Source: Planctomycetaceae bacterium (GTDB taxonomy: Bacteria; Planctomycetota; Planctomycetia; Pirellulales; PALSA-1355). From it: a stretch of DNA of 58,304 nt. The translations under genes were made by a program, and so were the position numbers. How positions within the stretch are numbered: position 1 is the first letter of the stretch; each line of letters opens with the position of its first letter. Shown here piece after piece: positions 17,921 through 25,725 of this stretch. Where the stretch lies: contig PLYM01000250.1 of assembly GCA_003153375.1 (NCBI GenBank), positions 1 through 58,304 of the forward strand, in the 5' to 3' direction. The notes under the pieces were generated by a model that searched no databases, was not told where the DNA came from, and saw nothing but the letters and a program-made list of their open reading frames with translations.

Positions 17921-18226
17921 ATGATTGTGATCGCCAATCCGCAATATTTTGAGTTTCCGGTCGTCGAAGATCGGCAGCTCCACGCTGCCGCCACGGCAGC
18001 GTTGACCTCGAGCCAATATGGGGCGTTGCGGAAATTGGACTGCCAGGTCGCCGATGGGGTGGTTGAGATCTCGGGCACGGTGCCCAGCTTCTACCTGAAG
18101 CAGTTGGCCCAGGCCGCCGTGATGCACCTCTATCCCGAAGCTCAAGTGCGGAACCTCGTCGAAGTCAGCGACGAGTCGTCGGTCATCGTGGCCACGAGTT
18201 GCAATCGAACGGAGAGGCGTCGCTAA
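17921..18226 (+). CDS. BON domain protein
   Basis: A 101-residue protein carrying one BON (bacterial OsmY and nodulation) domain, seen as LDCQVADGVVEISGTVPSFYLKQLAQ, MHLYPEAQVRNLVEV. BON domains are thought to bind phospholipids or small ligands and often appear in stress-induced proteins. There is no signal peptide, so it is probably cytoplasmic. The ATG at 17921 begins MIVIANPQYFEFPV; AGAGG lies about 8 bases upstream. It is convergent with the universal stress protein gene, and a sigma-54-like promoter precedes it, which together hint at a stress or starvation role. Confidence 0.85.
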   Translation: MIVIANPQYFEFPVVEDRQLHAAATAALTSSQYGALRKLDCQVADGVVEISGTVPSFYLKQLAQAAVMHLYPEAQVRNLVEVSDESSVIVATSCNRTERRR

Positions 18227-18322
18227 GCTCTTCGCCGCCGGCCACGGTCTATCTGCCGTGACCGCCAGCCCCACCGTGGTCATTCGGCCGCGGGAATGGG
18301 CCCTTTCGCCCGCCAATCCGGC

Positions 18323-18763
18323 TCACGCTTTTGCCGGTTTGTCGACGTGCTTGATCGTCAGCACCGGACACGACGCGTGCCGCATCACGAGCTCGGCCAC
18401 GCTGCCCATCAGCACTCGGCTCAAACCGGTTCGGCCGTGTGTGCCCATCACGATCAGATCGGCGTGCTCTTCAGCGGCAATCCGCACGATCTCTTCCGAC
18501 GCTGATCCCTGCACGAGCTTGTGCTCGTAGGGAACGCTTTTGTCCAGCGGAACGACCTTGTCGAGCAGATGGCGTATTTCAGGATTCGGATACTCCGGCT
18601 GCGGCATGTACATTTCGCCGCCCACATAGGGCAGCGGCAACTCTTCGATGTGCGTGATCAGCAGCGTCGCGCCCGAGTCGCGCGCCAACGACGTCGCATA
18701 CACCAGCGCCTCGTCGCTGGTCGCCGAGAAGTCGGTCGCCACGAGAATTTTTTTCCAGTTCAT
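18323..18763 (-). CDS. Universal stress protein (UspA family)
   Basis: A 146-residue cytoplasmic UspA-type protein. It opens with KKILVATDFSATSDEALVYA, the usual first strand with Asp, and has the ATP-binding signature G-x2-G-x9-G-S in VMGTHGRTGLSRVLMGSVAE near residues 107-126, so it should belong to the ATP-binding subgroup. It ends with HASCPVLTIKHVDK. The ATG at 18763 has GAGGAG about 10 bases upstream. The 287-base gap to 19050 holds this gene's own upstream region and the promoter of the following PSCyt1 gene. Proteins of this kind respond to energy, oxidative or DNA stress. Confidence 0.95.
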   Translation of the reverse strand: MNWKKILVATDFSATSDEALVYATSLARDSGATLLITHIEELPLPYVGGEMYMPQPEYPNPEIRHLLDKVVPLDKSVPYEHKLVQGSASEEIVRIAAEEHADLIVMGTHGRTGLSRVLMGSVAELVMRHASCPVLTIKHVDKPAKA

Positions 18764-18958
18764 GGGTCGTGCTCCTCGGTGATGAAGACAGTCGTATCAA
18801 ACGGGCGCCAAGAGCAGCAGCTTGGTGAACGCTCCTCGCTTCTCAAGGCGCAACTCGTCTGCCAATCGGCGTTAATCGTTTTCTCCGCGCCACAATTCTA
18901 CGCCGATTTGGCGCACTTGGCACATTTAATTCTGGGCTGCTTGGGGGCCTGAAAACCA

Positions 18959-18988
18959 TTGTGGCCGGGTGTGGCCGGCGGATACAAT
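18959..18988 (+). promoter_or_regulatory. Possible sigma-70 promoter of the PSCyt1/DUF1501 pair
   Basis: TTGTGG (18959-18964) and TACAAT (18983-18988) are separated by 18 bases and lie about 60 bases before the ATG at 19051. The -10 box matches the consensus at five of six positions. Confidence 0.4.
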
Positions 18989-19050
18989 GGCCGGGGTACC
19001 CGCCACGGATCCGCTAGTCCTTCCCGCCCCCAGATCCAGCCAGGTCGATC

Positions 19051-21705
19051 ATGCTCGCAATGCGTTATGGGCTCTTGTCGGTCCTGCTGTGTGCGCTGGC
19101 CTCGGCTCCGTCATGGGCCGTCGATGCACCGGCCGCCGGCCCCACGACGGTGTTCGAACGCGACATCCGCCCGATTCTCAAGGCCAACTGCTTTCGTTGC
19201 CACGGCGGCGAGGAGGAGTCCAAAGGAGGCCTCGACCTGCGGCTGCGGCGATTCATGGTCACCGGCGGCGACTCGGGAGCCGCGATCACGCCGGGCAAAC
19301 GGGACGAAAGTCTGCTGTTCGAGCGCGTTCGCAGCGGCGAAATGCCCCCCACCGACCGCAAGCTTTCGGCCGACGAAGTGGCCCGCATCGGCGTCTGGAT
19401 CGACCAGGGCGCGCCGACCACGGCGGCCGAACCCGAGAAGCTCGACCCGGGCCTGGAGATCACGCCCGAAGAACGGGCCTTTTGGTCCTTCCAGCCGATT
19501 CCCACGGCAGTGCCCATTCCAGCCTTCGGTTCGGCCGATCGCGTGCGGACGCCGATCGACGCCTTCTTGGCTCAGGCCCTGCACGGCAAGGGGCTGGCCT
19601 TTTCGGCCGACGCCGACAAACGGGTGCTGTTGATTCGGGCATATCTCGACCTGATCGGCATCCCCCCCACTCGCGAAGAGCTGGCAAGCTTCCTGGCCGA
19701 CTCGGATTCGGAGTCGTATGAAAAGGCGATCGACCGGCTGCTCGATTCGCCCCACTACGGCGAGCGCTGGGGCCGCTATTGGCTCGACGTGGCCGGCTAC
19801 GCCGACTCCGATGGCTACACGGCCGCCGACCCGCCGCGTCCGTTCGCCTACAAGTATCGCGACTACGTGATCCGCAGCCTGAATGCCGACAAGCCGCTCG
19901 ATCGCTTCGTCGCCGAACAACTGGGCGGCGATGAACTGACGGTCGGCGACCGCGCGAATCTCGCGCCCGAAGACATCGAACGGCTGGCCGCGACGGGCTT
20001 TTTGCGGATGTCGGCCGATGGCACCTCGAGCGGCGGTGTCGATGCCGACGTGGCCCGCAATCAGGTAATGGCCGACACGATCAAAATTGTCTCGACGTCG
20101 CTGTTGGGATTGAGCGTCGGCTGCGCGCAGTGCCACGACCATCGCTACGATCCGATTCCGCAAGCCGACTACTATCGTCTGCGGGCCGTGTTCGAGCCGG
20201 CCTACGACTGGAAACATTGGCGCGCGCCGGGCGAACGGCTGGTGTCGCTGTGGACTCCGGCCGATCGGGCCAAGGCGGCCGAAGTGGATGCCGAAGCGAA
20301 CAAGGTCGCCGCCGAACGCCAGGCCCGCCAGGATGTGTACATGGCCGAGGCGCTCGACAAGGAACTGGAAAAGTACGACGACGAACTGCAAGGCGCGATA
20401 CGTGTTGCCTTGGGCACGGCCAAGGACAAACGCATCCCGGAGCAGCAAAAGTTGCTCGACGAAAACCCGAGCGCCAGCTTCTCGCCGGGCCTTCTCTATC
20501 AATACAACCAGGCCGCGGCCGACGAGCTCAAGAAGTTCGATGCCCGCATTGCCGAAATCCAGGCCAAGAAGCCCTTTCAGGATTTCGTGCCCGTGCTCGA
20601 TGAAGTGCCAGGGCAGGTTTCGCCCACCGTGCTCTTTCATCGCGGCGATCACCGCCAGCCCAAAAACGAGATCGGCCCCGGTGGCCTGACCGTCTGCGCG
20701 GAGCCCGGCGAGCGATTGCAGATCGCGCCGCAGGACCCGGCGCGCAAAACGACCGGCCGGCGATTGGCACTAGCCCAATGGCTGACGGGCGACCGGAACC
20801 CGCTCACCGCTCGCGTGCTGGTGAACCGGGTCTGGATGAATCATTTCGGGCGGGGGCTGGTCAACACCCCGAGCGACTTCGGCTCGTTGGGCGAAGCGCC
20901 CTCGCATCCGCAACTGCTCGACTGGCTGGCGCGCGACCTGATGGCCGGCGGCTGGAAGCTGAAGCGGATGCACAAAATGATCATGACCTCGACCGCCTAT
21001 CGGCAAAGCTCGGCGCGCGATCCGCGACGGGCCGAGCTCGATCCCGAGGATCGCTACTACTGGCGCATGAGCGTGCGGCGTCTCGATGCCGAAACGGTCC
21101 GCGATCGCATTCTAGCCTCCAGCGGCGTGCTCAACCGCAAGCTGTTTGGCGCCAGCGTGCCCGTGAAAGAAGACACCGTGGGCCAGGTCGTCGTCGGCGT
21201 CGATCCGCCCGCGGGCAACGAGCCGCCGGTGGGCCATGAGGCGTTCCGCCGCAGCATCTACATCCAGGTGCGCCGCAGCCAGCCGTTGGCCATGCTGCAC
21301 GTGTTCGATCAACCGGTGATGGAAACCAATTGCGAGCGGCGCACCGTGTCGACCGTGGCCACGCAATCGCTGATGCTGCTCAACAGCGACTTCATCTTGC
21401 AGCAATCCAACTACATGGCCACTCGCATTCGCAAGGAAGCTGCTGGCGATCCGACGGCACAGGTACACGCGGCCTGGCAATTGGCCTTCGCGCGAGCGCC
21501 GCAGCCGAAGGAACTGGAGACCGCACTGGCTTTCCTGGCCGCCCAGTCAGCCCCCACCGCCGCTCCGCCCCCGGCCACGGTGACCGCCGGCGCCGCGGGC
21601 GCCACACCGCCGGCGGCCGCACCCCCGGCCGAGCCGCCAGTCGATGCCTTGGCCAGCTTGTGCCAAATTCTGCTCAGCACGAACGAATTCCTGTATGTGG
21701 AATAG
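19051..21705 (+). CDS. PSCyt1-DUF1549-DUF1553 protein (planctomycete cytochrome-like)
   Basis: An 884-residue exported protein, the intact paralogue of the broken gene at 2667-5153. After a signal peptide (residues about 5-24) comes the PSCyt1 haem domain with CFRCHGG (Cys47, Cys50, His51), then DUF1549 with YLDLIGIPPTREELASFL, HYGERWGRYWLDVAGYADSDG and GCAQCHDHRYDPI, a coiled lysine/glutamate-rich insert, and DUF1553 with NRVWMNHFGRGLVNTPSDFG, HKMIMTSTAYRQSS and STVATQSLMLLNSDFI. An Ala/Pro-rich stretch near residues 830-865 precedes the last helix and is unusual. It is followed after 10 bases by the DUF1501 gene, its normal partner. The pair is thought to act in the periplasm, perhaps in polysaccharide breakdown or electron transfer; no biochemical role is established. 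Confidence 0.95.
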   Translation: MLAMRYGLLSVLLCALASAPSWAVDAPAAGPTTVFERDIRPILKANCFRCHGGEEESKGGLDLRLRRFMVTGGDSGAAITPGKRDESLLFERVRSGEMPPTDRKLSADEVARIGVWIDQGAPTTAAEPEKLDPGLEITPEERAFWSFQPIPTAVPIPAFGSADRVRTPIDAFLAQALHGKGLAFSADADKRVLLIRAYLDLIGIPPTREELASFLADSDSESYEKAIDRLLDSPHYGERWGRYWLDVAGYADSDGYTAADPPRPFAYKYRDYVIRSLNADKPLDRFVAEQLGGDELTVGDRANLAPEDIERLAATGFLRMSADGTSSGGVDADVARNQVMADTIKIVSTSLLGLSVGCAQCHDHRYDPIPQADYYRLRAVFEPAYDWKHWRAPGERLVSLWTPADRAKAAEVDAEANKVAAERQARQDVYMAEALDKELEKYDDELQGAIRVALGTAKDKRIPEQQKLLDENPSASFSPGLLYQYNQAAADELKKFDARIAEIQAKKPFQDFVPVLDEVPGQVSPTVLFHRGDHRQPKNEIGPGGLTVCAEPGERLQIAPQDPARKTTGRRLALAQWLTGDRNPLTARVLVNRVWMNHFGRGLVNTPSDFGSLGEAPSHPQLLDWLARDLMAGGWKLKRMHKMIMTSTAYRQSSARDPRRAELDPEDRYYWRMSVRRLDAETVRDRILASSGVLNRKLFGASVPVKEDTVGQVVVGVDPPAGNEPPVGHEAFRRSIYIQVRRSQPLAMLHVFDQPVMETNCERRTVSTVATQSLMLLNSDFILQQSNYMATRIRKEAAGDPTAQVHAAWQLAFARAPQPKELETALAFLAAQSAPTAAPPPATVTAGAAGATPPAAAPPAEPPVDALASLCQILLSTNEFLYVE

Positions 21706-21715
21706 GATCGCAACG

Positions 21716-23152
21716 ATGACCCCACTCGATTTGCGCACCCGCCGCCAGTTCTTGTCGCAACAGGCCCTCGGCTTGGGAGGCGTCGCCCTGGCGTGGCTGA
21801 TGCGCGAAGAGCGACTGCTCGCCGCGCCGCACATTCCGCGCGAGATCCACGCCTTCGACATGCTGGCCAAGCCGCCCCAGACGCCGCCGCGCGCCCGGGC
21901 GATGATTTCGCTGTTCATGCACGGCGGCCCCAGTCATGTCGACCTGCTCGATCCCAAGCCCGAACTGACCAAGCGCAGTGGCAACGACTATCAGGGCGAA
22001 GTCATCTACAGCTTTGCCAACCGCGCCAGCAAGAAACTCTTTGGCAGCCCCTGGAAGTTCGAAAAGCGGGGGCAATGCGGCACCGAGGTTTCCGAATTGC
22101 TGCCTCACCTGAGCGGCATCGTCGACGACATCGCCGTGGTTCGCTCGATGCAAACCGGCTTCAACGGCCACGAATCGTCGATCTGGTACATGAACACCGG
22201 CAAGTCGCAGCCAGGCCGTCCGGCGCTGGGCTCGTGGCTCACCTATGGCCTAGGCTCCGAGAGTCAGGACCTGCCAGCCTATGTCGTGCTGAGTGATCCT
22301 GATGGTCATCCGGTCGACGGCGTCCGCAATTGGTCGAACGGTTGGCTGCCCCCGCTGTTCCAGGGCACGGTGATCCGCTCGCGCGAGCCGCGGATCTTGA
22401 ATCTCGATCCTCCTGCTCACCTGCGCGGCGCGCGCCAGCAGCAAAACCTGGCCCTGCTGGGCGAGTTGAATCGCCAACACCTCGAGCGTCATCCGGGCGA
22501 AGCCGATCTCGAAGCCCGCATCGCCAGCTATGAACTGGCCGCGCGGATGCAAACGGCGGCCAAGGAAGCGCTCGACATCTCGACCGAGACCGACGCCACG
22601 AAGAAACTTTATGGACTCGACGACCCCGCCACGGCCGAATATGGCGCGCGCTGCCTGATCGCCCGACGGCTGGTCGAGCGCGGCGTGCGCTTCGTGCAAT
22701 TGTTTCTGGCCGGGCAGCCCTGGGACACGCACACCAACATCCGCGAGCAGCTTCCCAAAATCTGCCGCCGCACCGATCAACCCAGCGTGGCGCTGGTCAA
22801 GGATCTCAAAGCCCGCGGGCTGCTCGACACCACGCTCGTACACTGGGGCGGTGAAATCGGCCGCCTGCCGGTCACCGAAGGCGACGGCGACAAGTGCGGC
22901 CGCGACCACAACGGCCAAGGCTTCACGATGTGGCTGGCCGGCGGCGGCATCAAGGGCGGCATCACCTATGGCCAAAGCGACGAGTTCGGCCACAAGGCGG
23001 CGGTCGACACCGTGAGCCCCAACGATTATCAGGCCACGCTCATGCACCTGTTCGGCATGAACCACGACAAGCTGGTTTATCACTACAACGGTCAGGAACA
23101 AAAACTGACCGACAATCGTCCGGCGCGCATCGTCCAAGAATTGCTGGCCTGA
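21716..23152 (+). CDS. DUF1501 family protein, Tat-exported
   Basis: A 478-residue DUF1501 protein with a twin-arginine signal (LRTRRQFLSQQALGLGGVALAWLM). Conserved blocks are ISLFMHGGPSHVDLLDPKPEL, SPWKFEKRGQCGTEVSELLPHL, LIARRLVERGVRFVQLFLAGQPWDTH and VHWGGEIGRLPVTE, ending in HLFGMNHDKLVYHYNGQEQKL. The frame runs upstream into the preceding gene, but the ATG at 21716 begins the Tat signal and sits 10 bases after the previous stop. It resembles the DUF1501 protein at 1198 more than the solitary one at 6671, for example in the shared GSPWKF segment. Confidence 0.95.
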   Translation: MTPLDLRTRRQFLSQQALGLGGVALAWLMREERLLAAPHIPREIHAFDMLAKPPQTPPRARAMISLFMHGGPSHVDLLDPKPELTKRSGNDYQGEVIYSFANRASKKLFGSPWKFEKRGQCGTEVSELLPHLSGIVDDIAVVRSMQTGFNGHESSIWYMNTGKSQPGRPALGSWLTYGLGSESQDLPAYVVLSDPDGHPVDGVRNWSNGWLPPLFQGTVIRSREPRILNLDPPAHLRGARQQQNLALLGELNRQHLERHPGEADLEARIASYELAARMQTAAKEALDISTETDATKKLYGLDDPATAEYGARCLIARRLVERGVRFVQLFLAGQPWDTHTNIREQLPKICRRTDQPSVALVKDLKARGLLDTTLVHWGGEIGRLPVTEGDGDKCGRDHNGQGFTMWLAGGGIKGGITYGQSDEFGHKAAVDTVSPNDYQATLMHLFGMNHDKLVYHYNGQEQKLTDNRPARIVQELLA

Positions 23153-23189
23153 CGCCGCGAAGACCGCAAATCCTCGAGCGCGGCGACTT

Positions 23190-23207
23190 CATTACGAACA
23201 TGTAATG
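23190..23207. promoter_or_regulatory. Palindrome upstream of the HTH-PTS IIA gene
   Basis: CATTAC-GAACAT-GTAATG is a 6-base inverted repeat with a 6-base spacer, 67 bases before the ATG at 23274. It is unusually AT-rich for this region and is suited to a dimeric regulator, possibly the HTH protein encoded next to it. Confidence 0.3.
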
Positions 23208-23273
23208 TTGCCATGATTGACGCATTTTGCCAGCCGGGCTAGGTTCCGGATGGCGACCCAAGGAATTCTCTTC

Positions 23274-24047
23274 ATGCAATTGGATGTGCGCGCGGCAGCC
23301 GCAGCGCTGAAAATACCCGAAACCACCCTCTTTCGCTGGATCGATCAGAAGCGACTGCCGGCCACCGGCGTCGACGGCCACTATCGATTTGGACGGGCCG
23401 AGTTGCTCGAGTGGGTCGCGAGCAATCGGGCCGATCTGGCCTGCGACCTGTTTGGCGAAGACTCCTCGATCAATCAGCCGCTGTTGCTCACCCCTGCGCT
23501 GGAAGCCGGCGGCATCCATTACGACCTGCCGGCCAGCAGCAAGCAGGAAGCGCTGCGCTCGCTGACGGGTAAGATTCCGCTACCGGCCGATTGCACGGGC
23601 GAAATGCTCTATCAACTCTTGCTGGCCCGCGATGCCATCGGCATTACGGTCGTGGGTCAGGGAATCGCCATCCCACATCCCCGTTGCCCGTTGATCCTGT
23701 CCGTTCCCCGCCCGACCTTGAGCTTGTGCGCCTTTTCGCCTCCGCTCGATCTGTCGCCCACGATTCGCCACGGCCTGAAGGCCCTGTTCGTGTTGATCAG
23801 CCCCACGATTCGCGATCATCTGCAACTCGTGGCCCGGCTGATGAGCCTGGTGCGTGACGACCGCTTTGTGCAGGCGTTGGCCGCGCAAAAATCGCCCGAG
23901 GCGATGCTGGCCGAGGTCCGCCGCATCGAAAAGGCCTTCTCCCCCACCGCCGCCTCGGCGACGACCAACGGCAGCTCGAAATCCGCCGGCTCCAAGAACG
24001 GCAACGTGCCAACTGCCAAGGGGCCCAAGAAGCCCGTTAGGTCATAG
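23274..24047 (+). CDS. HTH (excisionase/MerR-type) fused to PTS EIIA (nitrogen/fructose-type) domain
   Basis: A 257-residue protein with two domains. Residues 1-50 form an excisionase-like helix-turn-helix (VRAAAAALKIPETTLFRWIDQKRLPATGV, then HYRFGRAELLEW). Residues about 85-225 form a PTS EIIA type 2 domain with the phosphorylation-site histidine in GQGIAIPHPR (His135). The last 35 residues are a Ser/Lys/Gly-rich tail. The ATG at 23274 has AAGGA about 9 bases upstream. Proteins of this layout are known in planctomycetes and other phyla and probably respond to phosphorylation by the PTSNtr chain. The next gene downstream, 139 bases away, starts the hydrogenase-like pair and has its own promoter candidate. 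No EI or HPr gene is in the window. Confidence 0.9.
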   Translation: MQLDVRAAAAALKIPETTLFRWIDQKRLPATGVDGHYRFGRAELLEWVASNRADLACDLFGEDSSINQPLLLTPALEAGGIHYDLPASSKQEALRSLTGKIPLPADCTGEMLYQLLLARDAIGITVVGQGIAIPHPRCPLILSVPRPTLSLCAFSPPLDLSPTIRHGLKALFVLISPTIRDHLQLVARLMSLVRDDRFVQALAAQKSPEAMLAEVRRIEKAFSPTAASATTNGSSKSAGSKNGNVPTAKGPKKPVRS

Positions 24048-24080
24048 CCGTCCTTCGGCTCTTCATAGCTTCCTGCGCCG

Positions 24081-24109
24081 TCGACATCCGGTCGCGCGCC
24101 TCCTATATT
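24081..24109 (+). promoter_or_regulatory. Possible sigma-70 promoter of the hydrogenase-like pair
   Basis: TCGACA (24081-24086) and TATATT (24104-24109), spacer 17 bases, both five of six to consensus. The predicted start near 24116 gives a leader of about 70 bases to the ATG at 24187. Confidence 0.5.
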
Positions 24110-24186
24110 GAGTCTTCCAGGCGAGCCGGTTGAGACCACGGATTCGGCGGCAGCGCGGCGGCGAGTCGCCTGATAGAGAACCGTTG

Positions 24187-25716
24187 ATGGCCACATCGTA
24201 CGCTCAGTTGTCGCGCATTCCGCTGGCCGAGGCCGTGCGTCTGGCCGACATTCCCCGACTCCCGCTCGAGGCCTTTCGCGGCGCACTGTTCGACGAAACG
24301 AATCAGGGTAGCCGTGTCGCGGCCCTGTTTGGCCGGCCCCAATCGCCGCAGCTCGTTCGGCTCTATGCCGTGCTGACGCACGCCGTCGACGGCACGATCT
24401 CGCTGATCTCGTGCGATGTTTCCGATCGTTACGAATCGTTCACGCCGGCCTGCCCACAGGTCCATTGGTTCGAGCGCGAGATCGCCGAACAGTGGGGCGT
24501 CGTGCCCGAGGGACATCCCTGGCTCAAGCCCATTCGCTTTCATGCCTCGTATCGGCCGGGCCACGACGCCTGGTCGCGGACCGTGGGCGCCACGATCTGG
24601 CCCAGCGTCACTGACTTCTTCCAGGTCGAGGGACGCGAAGTACACGAGGTCGGCGTCGGTCCGGTGCACGCCGGCGTGATCGAGCCCGGGCACTTCCGCT
24701 TCCAGTGTCACGGCGAGCACGTGTTTCATTTGGAAATCTCGCTCGGCTTCCAGCATCGGGGCATCGAGCGGGCCCTGATCGGCGGTCCCAACAAGCGCAC
24801 GATCCCCTTCATGGAGACGCTGGCCGGCGACACCTCGATCGGTCACACGACCGCCTATTGCCAGGCGATCGAAACGCTCAGCCGCCGCCAACCGCCGCTG
24901 AGAGCGCAAGCCCTGCGCGGGATCGCGCTCGAGCTCGAACGGCTGGCCAATCACACGGGCGATCTGGGCGCGCTGGCGGGCGACGTGGGCTATTTGCCAA
25001 CGATGGCCTACTGCGGTCGGCTGCGCGGCGACTTCCTCAATGCCACGGCCGCGATCTGCGGCAATCGGTTTGGGCGCTCGATGGTGCGGCCCGGGGGGGT
25101 GCTGTGGGACGTCGATGCGGTTCGCGGCGAGCAACTCGCTTCGCGCTTGGCGCCGGCGTTAGTCGACGTCGACGGCGCGGCCGAGCTGCTCTGGAATTCA
25201 CGCTCGGTCGTCACACGTTTCGAGGACACCGGCCGCGTGACCAAGGAAGTGGCCGAAGCCCTGGGCCTGGTCGGGCCGGCGGCTCGCGCCAGCGGCATCG
25301 ATCGTGACGTGCGCCGCGACTTCCCCAGCGGCATCTATCGCTTTGCCCTGGTGCCGGCCATGCTCTGGACCACCGGCGACGTGTTTGCGCGAGCTTACGT
25401 TCGCTGGCTCGAAATTCAGCGCTCGGGCCAGTTCGTGCTCGAACAACTTCATGCCCTGCCGGCCACTGATCTGCGTGCCGAGACCGGACCTTTGGCGCCC
25501 GATTCGCTGGCCGTGTCGCTGGTCGAGGGTTGGCGCGGTGAGATCTGCCACGTGGCCATCACCGACCAGGCCGGCGCGTGTGCCCATTACAAGATCGTCG
25601 ATCCCTCGTTTCACAATTGGATCGGCCTGGCCATGTCCTTGCGCGATCAGGCGATCTCCGACTTTCCGCTGTGCAACAAGAGTTTCAACCTTTCGTACTG
25701 CGGACACGATCTCTAG
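24187..25716 (+). CDS. Complex I NuoC/NuoD-like fusion (hydrogenase-4/HycE-like large subunit without [NiFe] ligands)
   Basis: A 509-residue protein fusing a NuoC-like domain (residues 1-135, signature VHWFEREIAEQWG) to a NuoD/[NiFe] large-subunit-like domain (GVGPVHAGVIEPGHFRFQC and then LEISLGFQHRGIERALIGG). This is the layout of HycE/HyfG and of energy-converting-hydrogenase-related (Ehr) proteins. The first cysteine pair expected in a hydrogenase is absent (TLAGDTSIGHTTAYCQA, residues 211-227). The C-terminal DPCxxC is replaced by NLSYCGHDL (501-509), so [NiFe] binding is not expected. The ATG at 24187 starts MATSYAQLSR; an upstream GTG/ATG extension is arginine-rich and unlikely. The ferredoxin-NuoB gene begins 9 bases downstream. 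The true electron acceptor or substrate is unknown. Confidence 0.85.
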   Translation: MATSYAQLSRIPLAEAVRLADIPRLPLEAFRGALFDETNQGSRVAALFGRPQSPQLVRLYAVLTHAVDGTISLISCDVSDRYESFTPACPQVHWFEREIAEQWGVVPEGHPWLKPIRFHASYRPGHDAWSRTVGATIWPSVTDFFQVEGREVHEVGVGPVHAGVIEPGHFRFQCHGEHVFHLEISLGFQHRGIERALIGGPNKRTIPFMETLAGDTSIGHTTAYCQAIETLSRRQPPLRAQALRGIALELERLANHTGDLGALAGDVGYLPTMAYCGRLRGDFLNATAAICGNRFGRSMVRPGGVLWDVDAVRGEQLASRLAPALVDVDGAAELLWNSRSVVTRFEDTGRVTKEVAEALGLVGPAARASGIDRDVRRDFPSGIYRFALVPAMLWTTGDVFARAYVRWLEIQRSGQFVLEQLHALPATDLRAETGPLAPDSLAVSLVEGWRGEICHVAITDQAGACAHYKIVDPSFHNWIGLAMSLRDQAISDFPLCNKSFNLSYCGHDL

Positions 25717-25725
25717 GAACGGTCC

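Noticed and set aside
18917-18934. Second TTGGCAC sequence as a sigma-54 promoter
   Set aside because: The GC element is not found ten bases after the GG, so the required spacing fails.
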